This document shows, piece by piece, positions 21,454-31,079 of a DNA stretch of 64,000 nt; within the stretch, counting starts at the first letter, position 1; each line of letters opens with the position of its first letter. Location of the stretch: the NCBI RefSeq assembly GCF_030463535.1, contig NC_132892.1, positions 28,804,841 to 28,868,840 of the forward strand, in the 5' to 3' direction. Below the pieces are notes generated by a model. That model was given only the letters and a program-made list of their open reading frames with translations, searched no databases and was not told the DNA's origin. The position numbers and the translations under genes are program-made. Source of the DNA: Salminus brasiliensis (Eukaryota; Chordata; Actinopteri; Characiformes; Bryconidae).

Positions 21454-24015
21454 ATGACCTCTCTGTTAGCTCTGGTCGTGTTCTTGGCCCTCCTGGCCGC
21501 GCCAGTCCGCTCTTTCCCGCGTAGCTCCGTTAATGTCTTCTCCAAAGATCTGGAAAGCTCTGGTAATGGACCAGAAGACGCAGCTCGAGGCTCCCTGCGG
21601 CTCCATAAGCCCAGCCCGTTCTTCCTGAGGCAGTTCCCGGGCTCAGCTGCACCCCAGGCCCGTGCAGGAGGCGCACGCAGCCGCAGTCCTTTTCCATCCT
21701 TTTTGGCGCTGGGACGCGCAGGACCCTCTGAAACCAGCAGGAGGCAGCAGGGGCTGGACATGTGGAGGAGGAGCATGAAGAGAGGCCAGCAGGACGGAGA
21801 GCGCGTGGAGCTACCCATCAGCCCCAGAGACATGCACCTGAAGGACCAGAGCTGCGCTTCAGTGCCCTTCACCCAGGTACCTCACTCAGTGCTGACACAT
21901 GCACCTGCACCTGCCGTACTGATTGATTGGCTGATTGATTGATTAATTAACTGATCGTTTAAGGTGCATCCCTCACATCTCCGGTAGCTGTTAAAAAAAA
22001 TGACGTCAGTGCTCTTAAACAAATATGAGTTGATATGATTTGATTGAAATGTAGAAATATTGATTAATACTCTCTTTAATAGCTGCTAAATAAACTGCTT
22101 TGATGTCTTAAGTCTTGATTTTTCAGCTTTATTTAATTTAAGGCAGAGCTACTGAACAACACTCTAATTCAAGAATAGAAAATCTTATAATAATAATCTT
22201 TTTAAAATGCTTTTGCAATTTGATAATACTTATGATAATAAACGTGAAATTCGACACACTTTAATGTAAATTATATACTATAATAACTATACAGGTAATA
22301 AGAAATAAGAAAGTCCTAATAATCGTAATTTACTAACAAATGTAAATTACCCAAAAAAAGATAACACTTATTAACACATAATAAATGTAAATTTCTAATT
22401 AAAGTAATTTACTCATAAATGTAAATTACTAATAAAGGTGAAATTCCAATAAATGTACATTACTAATACATGTAAAACACTTATAAATGTACATTACTAA
22501 TTAAGGTAAATGTAATAAAGGTAAAATACGAATACATGTATATTACTAATTAAGGTAAAACCACAATAAATGTAAAACCCTAATAAATGTAAATTACTAA
22601 TTAAGGTAAATGACTAATAAATGTAAAACACTAAAAATGTAAATTACTAATAAAGATCAAATTAAAATAAATGTAAAACCCTAATAAATGTAAATCTAAT
22701 TACTAATAAAAGTACAACACTAACTAATGTTAATTACTAATAAAGGTACAACTCCAATAAATGTAAAGTACTAATACACGTAAAACACTTATAAATGTAA
22801 ATTACTAATTAAGGTAAATGTAATAAAGGTAAAATACGAATACATGTATATTACTAATTAAGGTAAAACCACAATAAATGTAAAACCCTAATAAATGTAA
22901 ATTACTAATTAAGGTTAATGTAAAATATTAAAAATGTAAATTACTAATAAATGTAAATTACTAATAAATGTAAATTAGTAATACATATATAATTCCAATA
23001 AATGTAAAACCCTTATAAATGTAAAACCCTAATAAATGTAAAACCCTAATAAATGTAAATTACTAATTAAGGTTAATGTAAAATATTAAAAATGTAAATT
23101 ACTAATAAATGTAAATTACTAATAAATGTAAATTAGTAATACATATATAATTCCAATAAATGTAAAACCCTAATAAATGTAAAACCCTAATAAATGTAAA
23201 ACCCTAATAAATGTAAAACCCTTATAAATGTAAAACCCTAATAAATGTAAAACCCTAATAAATGTAAATTACTAATAAAAAATAAAAATTCCAATCAATG
23301 TAAAAATAATTTATGTAAATGAATAATGTAAAACTAATAAATGTAAATAAACGTATTGAATTAAAAAAGTAAACGCATTAATTTATTATTTGTTCAAATG
23401 AAAATGCGGCTGGAAAACTGGAGGATATCATGTGTCTGTTAATGTTTCCATTCATTTCAACACGTGTTAATTCAGCCCTCCTGTTATTAAACAGCTGTAA
23501 TATCAAAGCTGTGCGCTCGAGCTCACGATTCACACCAGACACATCACTTCTGCTTTCATACTAATATGCCTTCATCTCAGTTTTGTGTGATTAATTAAAA
23601 GCACCCGTGCTGAAGTAGCAGGCTTTCGGTTCCACGCGCGACCAGTGGGGCTGGTTGTGGTGCAGAGTTTCGGGCCTGTGAAGCTGCTGTGATCCTGCGG
23701 TTCTTCCTGACCGGGTGTTTTTCCTTCCCTCCGTGTTTCCAGCGCATTTCTGAGCCAGGCTGCGAGCCCCTCACCCTCCAGAACAACCTCTGCTTCGGTA
23801 ACTGCGCCTCCCTCTTCGTTCCCAGCAGCGGGGGTCCTGTGGGGCACCTCAGCGCGCCCTGCTCGCGCTGCGCTCCCTCAAAGGCGCGCGCCGTTCCCGT
23901 GCACCTGCGCTGCGGCGAGCAGACGCGGGAGAAGCTCGTGATGATGGTGGAGGAGTGCAAGTGCGAAACAGGCCGAGAGGAGGCACGAGCCGAGGGCATG
24001 GGCACGCATTTGTAA
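21454..24015 (+). CDS. dand5: dand5 (charon/cerberus-like), secreted DAN-family antagonist; join(21454..21876,23743..24015)
   Basis: The product is a secreted cystine-knot protein of 231 residues. Family members bind Nodal/BMP-type ligands outside the cell; fish dand5 restrains Nodal at Kupffer's vesicle to set left-right asymmetry. Residues 1-20 form a signal peptide (hydrophobic core then APVRS). Residues 21-130 are a low-complexity basic pro-region with a dibasic KR at 109-110. The CTCK domain spans about 134-215 with nine cysteines at 134, 148, 158, 162, 181, 184, 198, 213 and 215; landmarks are PGCEP, LCFGNC, CSRC and ECKCE. Exon 1 ends CAG|GTACCT and exon 2 begins TTTCCAG|CGC, phase 0, splitting the CTCK domain after its first cysteine, as in DAN-family genes I recall. 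The start has AAAATGA context and directly precedes the signal peptide. The closest alternative is cer1, but length and layout favour dand5. Confidence 0.9.
22001..22008. promoter_or_regulatory. Full palindromic CRE (TGACGTCA) in dand5 intron
   Basis: A perfect eight-base cAMP-response element, 124 bases into the intron. The same word occurs four more times within 2.8 kb. Confidence 0.45.
22300..23345. repeat. Intronic AT-rich minisatellite, about 17-bp unit
   Basis: The array alternates units like TAATAAATGTAAATTAC and TAATAAATGTAAAACCC, with variants carrying AATTAAGGT or TACATGTATATT. There is a higher-order pattern: the stretch from about 22512 to 22620 recurs near 22821-22915, and another block near 22915-22990 recurs near 23055-23150. 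About 60 units in all. Confidence 0.9.
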
Positions 24016-24018
24016 CGC

Positions 24019-24019
<1 letters not shown>

Positions 24020-24051
<32 letters not shown>
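24020..24051. repeat. (GT)n microsatellite at the dand5 stop codon
   Basis: The run starts five bases after the stop codon and ends at GAGAGAGAG. It is the first of the GT runs that separate the 155-bp repeats. Confidence 0.9.
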
Positions 24052-24060
<9 letters not shown>

Positions 24061-24490
24061 TAGAGCACTGTATTGAACTTACTTTTCCAGACAGCAGAAC
24101 CAAGTGAGGTTCTAGATATTCTCTGTTTGTTTTTAATGTTCTATCTGTGATGACGTCAGTTTGTTTCCGATCTACTCCAGACTGGAGTGTGTGTGTGTGT
24201 GTGTGTGTGTGTGAGTAGAGCACTGTATTGAACTTACTTTTCCAGACAGCAGAACCAAGTGAGGTTCTAGATATTCTCTGTTTGTTTTTAATGTTCTATC
24301 TGTGATGACGTCAGTTTGTTTCCGATCTACTCCAGACTGGAGTGTGTGTGTGTGTGTGTGTGTGTGTGAGTAGAGCACTGTATTGAACTTACTTTTCCAG
24401 ACAGCAGAACCAAGTGAGGTTCTAGATATTCTCTGTTCGTTTTTAATGTTCTATCTGTGATGACGTCAGTTTGTTTCCAGACTGGAGTGT
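24061..24490 (+). repeat. Three tandem 155-bp units, each with a CRE
   Basis: Units begin TAGAGCACTGTATTG at 24061, 24216 and 24371, an exact 155-base spacing. The first two are essentially identical. The third has one visible substitution (CTCTGTTCG) and a 10-base deletion before CAGACTGGAG. Each carries TGACGTCA (24151-24158, 24306-24313, 24461-24468) and ends in a GT run. The block lies in or next to the dand5 3' untranslated region. No AATAAA is visible between 24016 and about 24900; TATAAA at about 24700 is a weak alternative polyadenylation signal. Confidence 0.95.
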
Positions 24491-24539
24491 ATGTGTGTGT
24501 GTGTGTAACCCTGTAACTCTGTTAAACCACCGCATTTCA

Positions 24540-24545
24540 GCGGAA

Positions 24546-24587
<42 letters not shown>

Positions 24588-24588
24588 T
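24540..24588. repeat. (GT)n(GA)n compound microsatellite
   Basis: GT run followed directly by GA run. Confidence 0.9.
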
Positions 24589-24765
24589 GTCGACTGTGTG
24601 CCTTGCACTTTAAAGCGTATGTCATTACCTGTCCTGACCAGCAGATGTCGCTGCAGCGCCAGTGAATTCGCTCCTCTGAGAGTGTAACTGTTTATAAGTT
24701 ATAAACGAAGCTATTCCGTAAACAACGACGTCTCGTGTGTCATTCTCGAGCCTTATTCATTATAA

Positions 24766-24773
24766 TGACGTCA
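24766..24773. promoter_or_regulatory. Isolated CRE (TGACGTCA)
   Basis: A fifth perfect CRE, 300 bases beyond the triplicated block and followed by GTGACATCAC, a degenerate second site. Confidence 0.35.
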
Positions 24774-24779
24774 GTGACA

Positions 24780-25400
24780 TCACATCACCCAGTGACCTCT
24801 TGCTTAAAGAAAACCTCCATTTGAATCTGAGTAAAAGTAGGAACATGACCTTCAGCTGACCAGAGTGACAGATGGTCACATGCAAAAATACTAGGACAAT
24901 ATTAGGACACCACATAAACTATAAAATAACATAACCATCAGAACAAAATAAGATTCACCTGTCAAAAGCACGTCATTCCAGACGTCCTGGTCTTGGTCTA
25001 GGTGTTTTCTCTGGAGAAGGTGCAGTGCCATTTGTTGGCATAGCAACAGTTTATAATTTCCTGTTAGTACAAAACCGGTTATTAAGATTGTGCACTATTA
25101 AGATTAGTATACCCTCCAGGACTAGTGTGTAGTACGCAATTGGGAAGCAGACTATGTCTTTGCACTGTGGCTCAGATGTTTCCACAGCCTGCTGTCGGAG
25201 TGACTCTGCATCATGGCTGAGATGCTTCCCAGACTGCTGACAGTGTCTCAGTGTCGCCTCATAAGGCCACTCATAAGGACCCTGTCTGGGTCTGCTAGGT
25301 GACTTCACACCTTGGCCTGTGGTAGAAGATTATATATAATATGCACAACATAGCAGAGCATAGCTTTAGACCAATCAGAACAAGTTCTGAACAAGGCCTA
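24780..25400. other. Gene-free stretch, nothing recognised
   Basis: Complex sequence without exon-like frames. GCCTGCTGTCGGAG and CCCAGACTGCTGACAG-type words at 25190-25240 hint at a short degenerate repeat. Confidence 0.4.
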
Positions 25401-25404
25401 AGGG

Positions 25405-25477
25405 CTTTTAAGTGGTCCAGTGGGCTAAGGCACTGCCACTATGACCTGAGGGTCGCTGGTTTGAATCCTGAGAGGCC

Positions 25478-25519
<42 letters not shown>

Positions 25520-25665
25520 GAAAGCCATCTACCCACCCAGAGATAGCAGGGCTGGTTGCACATGTGTCAGAGGGGGCATGTGTCAGCCCTCTATAGGGAC
25601 CATTACACGTGATGTGGGGAGAGCAATACTGAGTGGGGTTTTTACAAAAAAAAATATATAAAATG
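25405..25665 (+). mobile_element. tRNA-derived SINE
   Basis: The head has an A-box-like GTGGTCCAGTGGGCTAAGG (about 25412) and a B box GGTTTGAATCC (25458-25468). A CT run (25481-25517) has expanded inside the body, and an A-rich tail starts at about 25645. The body phrase GGGGGCATGTGTCAG is shared in part with the SINE at 8.6 kb. Confidence 0.65.
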
Positions 25666-26088
25666 AAAATGTAAGACTATATATATATAATAATAAAAAA
25701 TAATATAATAATAATAAAAAAAATTCTTATAATTTATTACAATGTTAACGTGATACATATAACCAAAATTGGATAGACAGGATTTTGGGAGGAAGCTCTT
25801 TCATTATTACAGTCTGAATAATGCATTACATTACTCTAGATTAAAATGTGTACTAAATCTTTTCCACATAAATAAAATACAGCACATTACATAAACACAA
25901 CCATTTATATTATTTATATTTGGCCCCAACTTCCTCCCATAGGTCTCTCTCATACAGGGCCTACTGACATATTAGCGCTTTTACTGAGCGATGTAAACGC
26001 AGTGTCACTCCTGTTAAGCTCAGAGGGGAGATTACACTTTATTTATGCTGAAATATGGATGAAATCTCACTAACTAACTAACTCTCAT

Positions 26089-26126
<38 letters not shown>

Positions 26127-26780
26127 CTGCTCCTGTCTTAGCTCTTAGCTTAATCCGGCCCAATGACTGATCATCCATTTAAAAATCCTCTTAAAAAGTT
26201 GAAAAAAAAGGTGAAGCTTTATCTCTGTTGAAGCTTTGTGTTCGAGCTTCGTCGTTTTCCAGCCTAAAGTTCTCAAAACTACTCATTATAAGAAAAGTAC
26301 CTCTCGCCAGTTTATAAGGAACCCGCCCAAAAATTCAAGGACGTGCTAGCTAGCATCTGAATTACTTTAGGGACCAGCCATCCACGTAACCATTAGGCCT
26401 CATTTCTTAAACCCACTCAATAAAATAATTCATATATAAAAACCGAGGAGTTGCAACAAAAATAAAAGGTAACGGACATCCTGTGAAAAACTTTATACAC
26501 CTTTGATCCAGTCCTCTCCAGACCAAAACAGAGCCCGTTTCTGTAACCCAGTTTCCAACAGGATTCAGCACTTCATTAACTATCTTAACTGAAGGCCCCC
26601 TCCCCTCCCCTCCCCCTCCTCCTCCTCCTCTTCCTCCTCCTCCTCCTAAATGCCTCTTTACAGGTCCTTAGAAGGGGAGTAAACATGGTTGTTTTTCCCC
26701 TCCCTCGCCGTAGCCTATCTATTATACATAATCACTCTTTTCAATGGTGTGGGAATTCGTGCCCTCCTATAGGCCAGCTG
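25666..26780. other. Gene-free AT-rich stretch
   Basis: An A/T-rich tail region at 25670-25740, a CT/CA run at about 26091-26125 and a C/CT-rich stretch at 26590-26645. The rest is complex sequence with no recognised feature. Confidence 0.4.
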
Positions 26781-27010
26781 CCCCCGAGCCTTGAGAGAAA
26801 GCGAGAGAGTGAGAGCGAGTGAGTGAGGGGGAAAAAAAGAGGAGTATTATTCATAGCCTTTCTGGCACCTGGAGCGGGAAAAGTTTACTCATCCTATACG
26901 AAAAGGCCTCCAGGGGAAAACAAGGGGCTGCTTTACATCGCCTTGGCAGCCTGTCAAAATCACTGCTTACTGCCATTTGCATGGCAGCGGAGGGGCTTAA
27001 ATAGCAATAA
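26780..27010. promoter_or_regulatory. Candidate conserved regulatory element with NFI and octamer motifs
   Basis: An island of complex sequence between repeats. It contains TTGGC-N5-GTCAA at 26943-26957, nine of ten bases of the palindromic NFI site, and a perfect octamer ATTTGCAT at 26975-26982. The octamer is centred in an 18-base inverted repeat, CTGCCAT-TTGC-ATGGCAG (26970-26987), whose TGCCA/TGGCA arms are also NFI half-sites. No coding potential fits. The regulatory role is inferred. Confidence 0.4.
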
Positions 27011-27169
27011 CAGCCCCCCCGCCCCTCCCTTTTCCCTCTCGACTATCTGCTTTAAAGTTCACACCCCTCCAAGCAGCCCAGATTTAATGTTACTGAGTGA
27101 TTCTGTGCATATCCAGCCGGCCTTCTGCTACAGGCCTGTTTCCCATGCTGCACCTAATGTTCTGAAGCC

Positions 27170-27690
27170 TGCAGACATCTGCTCAACAAGCGTTTCTCCT
27201 GAAATCAAGGGTATTAGTAACGAGTTAGGTCCCCCGTTTTCTGCAGTAACGGCCTTTACACTGCTGGGAATGCTTTTAACTAGATGTTGGAACATTGCTG
27301 TTGGGATTTGATTGCATTCAGCATTCACATTCACAGAAGTCAGGTGCTGGTGCTGGATGATTCATTCCGGATCATTAAAACTATGGATGTATGGATCTCT
27401 CTATTGAGTTCCATCACTCTAGAGAACACAGTTTTACTGCTCCACTGACCCACAGCCCAAAGCCCAAAGGGGAGAAAGGGGGGGGGGGTACTTTATAATC
27501 CTCTAGCTGACACTTGGAATTGGTATGGTGACCTTAGGCTCATGTGTGGCGGCTCCAGAGTGTTCCTTTCTGTTTGCAAAGCTTTTCTATGGAGATTATA
27601 CAAGCTGTGTGCACAATTGAGCCTGTGTCAGCACCTTAACGTAGCTGAGCTCGCTAATTAGAAGGAGTGTCTGGATACTTTTGGTTTGTA
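27170..27690 (+). mobile_element. MITE family 1-related element (subfamily 2)
   Basis: It follows the same order as family 1 (GAAATCAAGGGTATTA, GGGATTTGATTGCATTCAGC, CTAGAGAACACAGTTTTACT, TATAATCCTCTAGC, GCTCCAGAG), but its right end is GAAGGAGTGTCTGGATACTT instead of the ATTTGGACATATAG type. The left terminus is degraded. Confidence 0.6.
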
Positions 27691-27869
27691 TTCAGACCAG
27701 AGGTGGGTGTATAACCAGTGTTGTATATGTAATGGTTGAACTTGAGTGCAAATAAAAATGTAGTTACATTTAATGTGGTAAAAATGTACATCACTCATGA
27801 TCACACACAAAAAACCATATAACATCAACTGAACTTTGACTTACTTAATTTTTGGCAATATATATGATA

Positions 27870-28200
27870 TATGTATGTCCCTGTGTTCATCATTAGAACA
27901 TCTCCAAAGTTCTCCTCTCTCATGGAGTCTAGTGTTATTTAGAGTTCTCCTCAGATCAACACCTGGTTTGGTGGTAAATCAGGGCTTAATGATGGTAAAT
28001 CTGGTGAGCTGCTGCTGCTGCTGCTGCTGCTGATGGAGTTGAACACATCCTCCACGCTGTGCTGGCTGGACTGGGGGGCGTCCAGGACAAACCTGGAGGA
28101 ACCGAGCTCTGTTCTTCAGACTAGCTCACCAACAAGATCTCACTACTTTCTTCAGAATGAGAAGCTCTTGTTTCACCTTTTTACTGGATTTATGTTCACC
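27870..28200. repeat. Unclassified repeat-like block with (CTG)8
   Basis: Eight CTG units at 28009-28032 sit between two fairly GC-rich segments. The flanks read like an interspersed fish repeat, but I cannot assign a family. Confidence 0.35.
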
Positions 28201-28289
28201 TATATAATATAGAATTATAAATGCTTGTAAATAATGTGTTTAGGTGGCGTAAAAAACCTGCATGGTAACATAGATCATCGCTGTCACTT

Positions 28290-28473
28290 AAAAACCTTGT
28301 ATCTCCATTTTTGGCATTTTTCACTTTTTGACATAATGTGAATCTGATAGCTGTTCTTTACATTGTGTCCAAACGAATCACATGAGTCGTGATAAATGGA
28401 CCAATAGAAATGCTCCAAAATGACCTGGAATAGAATCTTTTTACATTGACTTCCATTGAAAAGCAAGAAAGTT

Positions 28474-28475
<2 letters not shown>
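28290..28475 (+). mobile_element. 'TATCTCC' family element, copy 3
   Basis: It begins CCTTGTATCTCCATTTTTGG and carries GGACCAATAGAAATGCTCCA, ATGACCTGGAATAGAATCTT and ACATTGACTTCCATTGAAAA. The right end runs into a CA microsatellite (28477-28513). Confidence 0.65.
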
Positions 28476-28476
<1 letters not shown>

Positions 28477-28517
<41 letters not shown>

Positions 28518-28535
28518 TACATATACATACATGGA
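28477..28535. repeat. (CA)n plus CATA microsatellite
   Basis: CA run passing into ACATACATATACATACAT. Confidence 0.9.
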
Positions 28536-28692
28536 CACAGGATCTATGGGATGATAGCTTTCATTTGTTTATTCAGTATGTGATGAATCCATAAAAATGA
28601 ATGAAAAAATATTCAGATTATTTATATGTATTTAAATGCATCACATGCTAGCTGTTGAGTAGTTTGGGGGTCTTTATTCCCTGAAAAAAAGT

Positions 28693-28785
28693 AAACACTG
28701 TCATTACCGCAACAAGTCATTACCAACACAACACTGGTTGTGACGGTAATGACACCTGGTGACGGTAATGACAGATTTTCAGTCT
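28693..28785. repeat. Cluster of GTCATTACCG words in both orientations
   Basis: TGTCATTACCG and AGTCATTACC occur forward, then GACGGTAATGACA twice in reverse, within about 85 bases. The block can fold back on itself. Confidence 0.6.
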
Positions 28786-29149
28786 CAGCCTCTTTTTAAC
28801 TGCTTAGCAATGAACGTTTAATAAAGGTAAAAATCTAAAGGTAACTCAAACGGTGTTTAGTCAGTATCACTGTAAAGAATCTACAGAATCAGCTCTAGAG
28901 AAGGCAGAAAAACAGGATGAAAAAGTAAGTGAACGCTTTGGAATGAGCTGGATTTCTGCACTAATACATATGACAGAATTGAATTCTGTAGAATTTAGCC
29001 AGAGCCATCATCGAGTCTTTATTTTGAAGCATGTATGGTATGTTAATTCTTGACATAATGAAATTTGTATAAGATAAGAAGATAAAAAAAGACTCCAAAT
29101 CACATTACATATGTATGTATGTGTGTGTGTATGTATGTATGAGCTCCAT

Positions 29150-29700
29150 AAACTGAAGAGGCCTACTGATGGTAGCACTTATCGGGACAGATGTCACTCT
29201 TTGGTTGCAGTGTTTAGCACAGCGTTCAGTCATTAAGGATCGTTCCGCGTTCCCATGGCATGAGCGAGCACGCTGGGGGTGTGAGGCGCGTTCACAAGCC
29301 AAGAAAACCGCTGCTCAGGGAGATCCTTCAGCCTCGCTAAGTGAGCTCGTTAACGCTTAAAAGCTACAAACGACAACAGCGGCGCGTTTGTGCGTGCTTG
29401 AGCAAGCAAGGAATAACGGGCTAATTGAACTGGGATCATGAGGCGGAGAGACGCGCCATTAAAACTGCATTAGCCGAAAGTGGCCTGGGCTGGTCTGGAA
29501 CAGGAGGCCACAGTAAAAGTCTTCACAAAGGGATCCGACATAAGGAGATGTCATTTTAAGGAATGCTTATTGAGGTGGCAGGCATGCCGGGGGAGTTTCG
29601 GGCCATGTCGAGGTGAAATGAGTCTGGTAGCGATTGTTCCGCAGTTGCGTAGGCCTGCATTCTACATCACTGTTGGAGCTGGAGAGGAGGTTGTGTAATG
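29150..29700. other. Complex CpG-containing island, candidate conserved non-coding element
   Basis: Unlike its surroundings this stretch is repeat-free and holds many CpGs (GGCGCGTTTGTGCGTGC, GGAGAGACGCGCCATTAA). It also has homeodomain-type TAAT cores (GGGCTAATTGAAC, GCATTAGCC). No open frame has a recognisable domain. It would be a good first target for cross-species comparison. Confidence 0.35.
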
Positions 29701-29925
29701 TAACGTGTGGGATTTGACTGGTCGCACAGAATGAAGAACAGTAGACAGAGCTGTAGTTTCCTGCAAATGAATGTGTCAGATTTAAAGATAATAGCCTGGA
29801 TGTTCACTCCGCAGAACACACTCAGTGTCAGTGGCATGTCTGTTAGCAGGTTTTGCTGTTCCAGTAGCATGAGGTGGATTGGAACAGGGCTTCTATGACT
29901 GAGGGAGCGCCATGTGTCCAACAGG

Positions 29926-30870
29926 GCACTGCAGATTATACTAGATTTGATCAATCTAGATAGATTCATACTGGATTTTACCCCACAGTTATCACTGGCT
30001 GACTGTAAAACAATAAACACTGCAGATTCATACTGGATTAAAATCACTCCACAATTTTACTGTCAGATTGTCAAAACTATACACACTGGAGATTCATACT
30101 GGATTTAAAGTCACCCCATAGATATTACTGTCTGACTGTGAAACTATAAACACTACAGAGATTCATACTGGATCGAAAGTCACCCCACAATTATTGCTGT
30201 CTGACTGTGAAACTAGAAACACTACAGATTCATACTGGATTTTAAATCAACCCATAGATATTACTGTCTGACTGTGAAACTAGAAACACTACAGATTCAT
30301 ACTGGATTTTAAATCAACCCATAGATATTACTGTCTGACTGTACAACTAGGAACACTAAAGATTCATACTGGATATAAAGTCACCTCATAGGTATTACTG
30401 TCTGACAGTAAAACTATAAACACTGCAGATTCATACTGGATATAAAGTCACCCCATAGATATTACTGTCCGACTGTGCAACTAGAAACACTACAGATTCA
30501 TACTGGATTTTAAATCAACCCATAGATATTGCTGTCTGACTGTGAAACTAGAAACACTACAGATTCATACTGGATTTTAAATCACCCCTTACATATTCAT
30601 GTCTGACTGTGCAACTAGAAACACCACAGATTCATACTGGATATAAAGTCACCCCATAGACATTACTGCAAAACTATAAACACTACAGATTCATACTGGA
30701 CTAAAATCACTCCACAATGTTACTGTCAGATTTTCAGAAGTACACACACTGCAGATTCATACTAGATCTACTAGATCATACTAGAAGTCACCCCAGAATA
30801 ATTGCTGTATGACTGTGTAACTAGAAACACTACAGATTCATACTGGATTAAGATCACTCCAAATATATTA
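29926..30870 (+). repeat. Minisatellite of about 67-bp units
   Basis: Fourteen or so copies of a unit carrying ATTCATACTGGATTTAAAT, CACCCCATAGATATTACTG and TCTGACTGTGAAACTA, then AAACACTACA. Unit starts fall near 30024, 30092, 30161, 30226, 30294, 30362, 30429, 30497, 30562 and 30630. Confidence 0.9.
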
Positions 30871-30939
30871 CTTGTTGGGTTTTTTTTTTGGGTTTTTTTT
30901 GGTTTTTTTACAGGGCCCAAAATTCCAGGCAGCATCCCG

Positions 30940-31062
30940 GACAGTAGAATCTGTGAGTTTAACCCAGTATGAATCTGTAGTGTGTAGTTTTTACAGTATA
31001 TTTTGTGTAGTTTTACAGTCTGACAGCAATATTTATTTAATCCAGTATGAATGCAGGTTAAC
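30940..31062 (-). repeat. Inverted copies of the 67-bp minisatellite
   Basis: CCCAGTATGAATCTGTAGTG and AATCCAGTATGAATGCAGG are reverse complements of the array unit, as is TTTTACAGTCTGACAGCAAT. They are separated from the forward array by T- and G-rich sequence at 30878-30912, so the whole locus is a very large imperfect inverted repeat. Confidence 0.85.
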
Positions 31063-31079
31063 GCGCCTCATTGTCTGAG

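Larger units (their letters stand above)
21877..23742 (+). other. dand5: dand5 intron 1
   Basis: A single intron of 1866 bases with GTACCT donor and a pyrimidine-rich TTCCTTCCCTCCGTGTTTCC-AG acceptor. More than half of it is the AT-rich minisatellite at 22300-23345. Removing it joins FTQ to RISEPGC in frame. Confidence 0.85.

Noticed and set aside
23689..23742. Continuation of the dand5 exon 2 frame upstream of 23743
   Set aside because: It lies before a clear polypyrimidine-AG acceptor, and joining at 23743 gives the proper CTCK sequence.
24061..24490. CRISPR-like regular spacing (155 bp)
   Set aside because: The whole unit repeats with no unique spacers, in a vertebrate genome; it is a tandem duplication.
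29926..30870. CRISPR-like array of 67-bp units
   Set aside because: No repeat/spacer alternation; the unit diverges gradually along its length.
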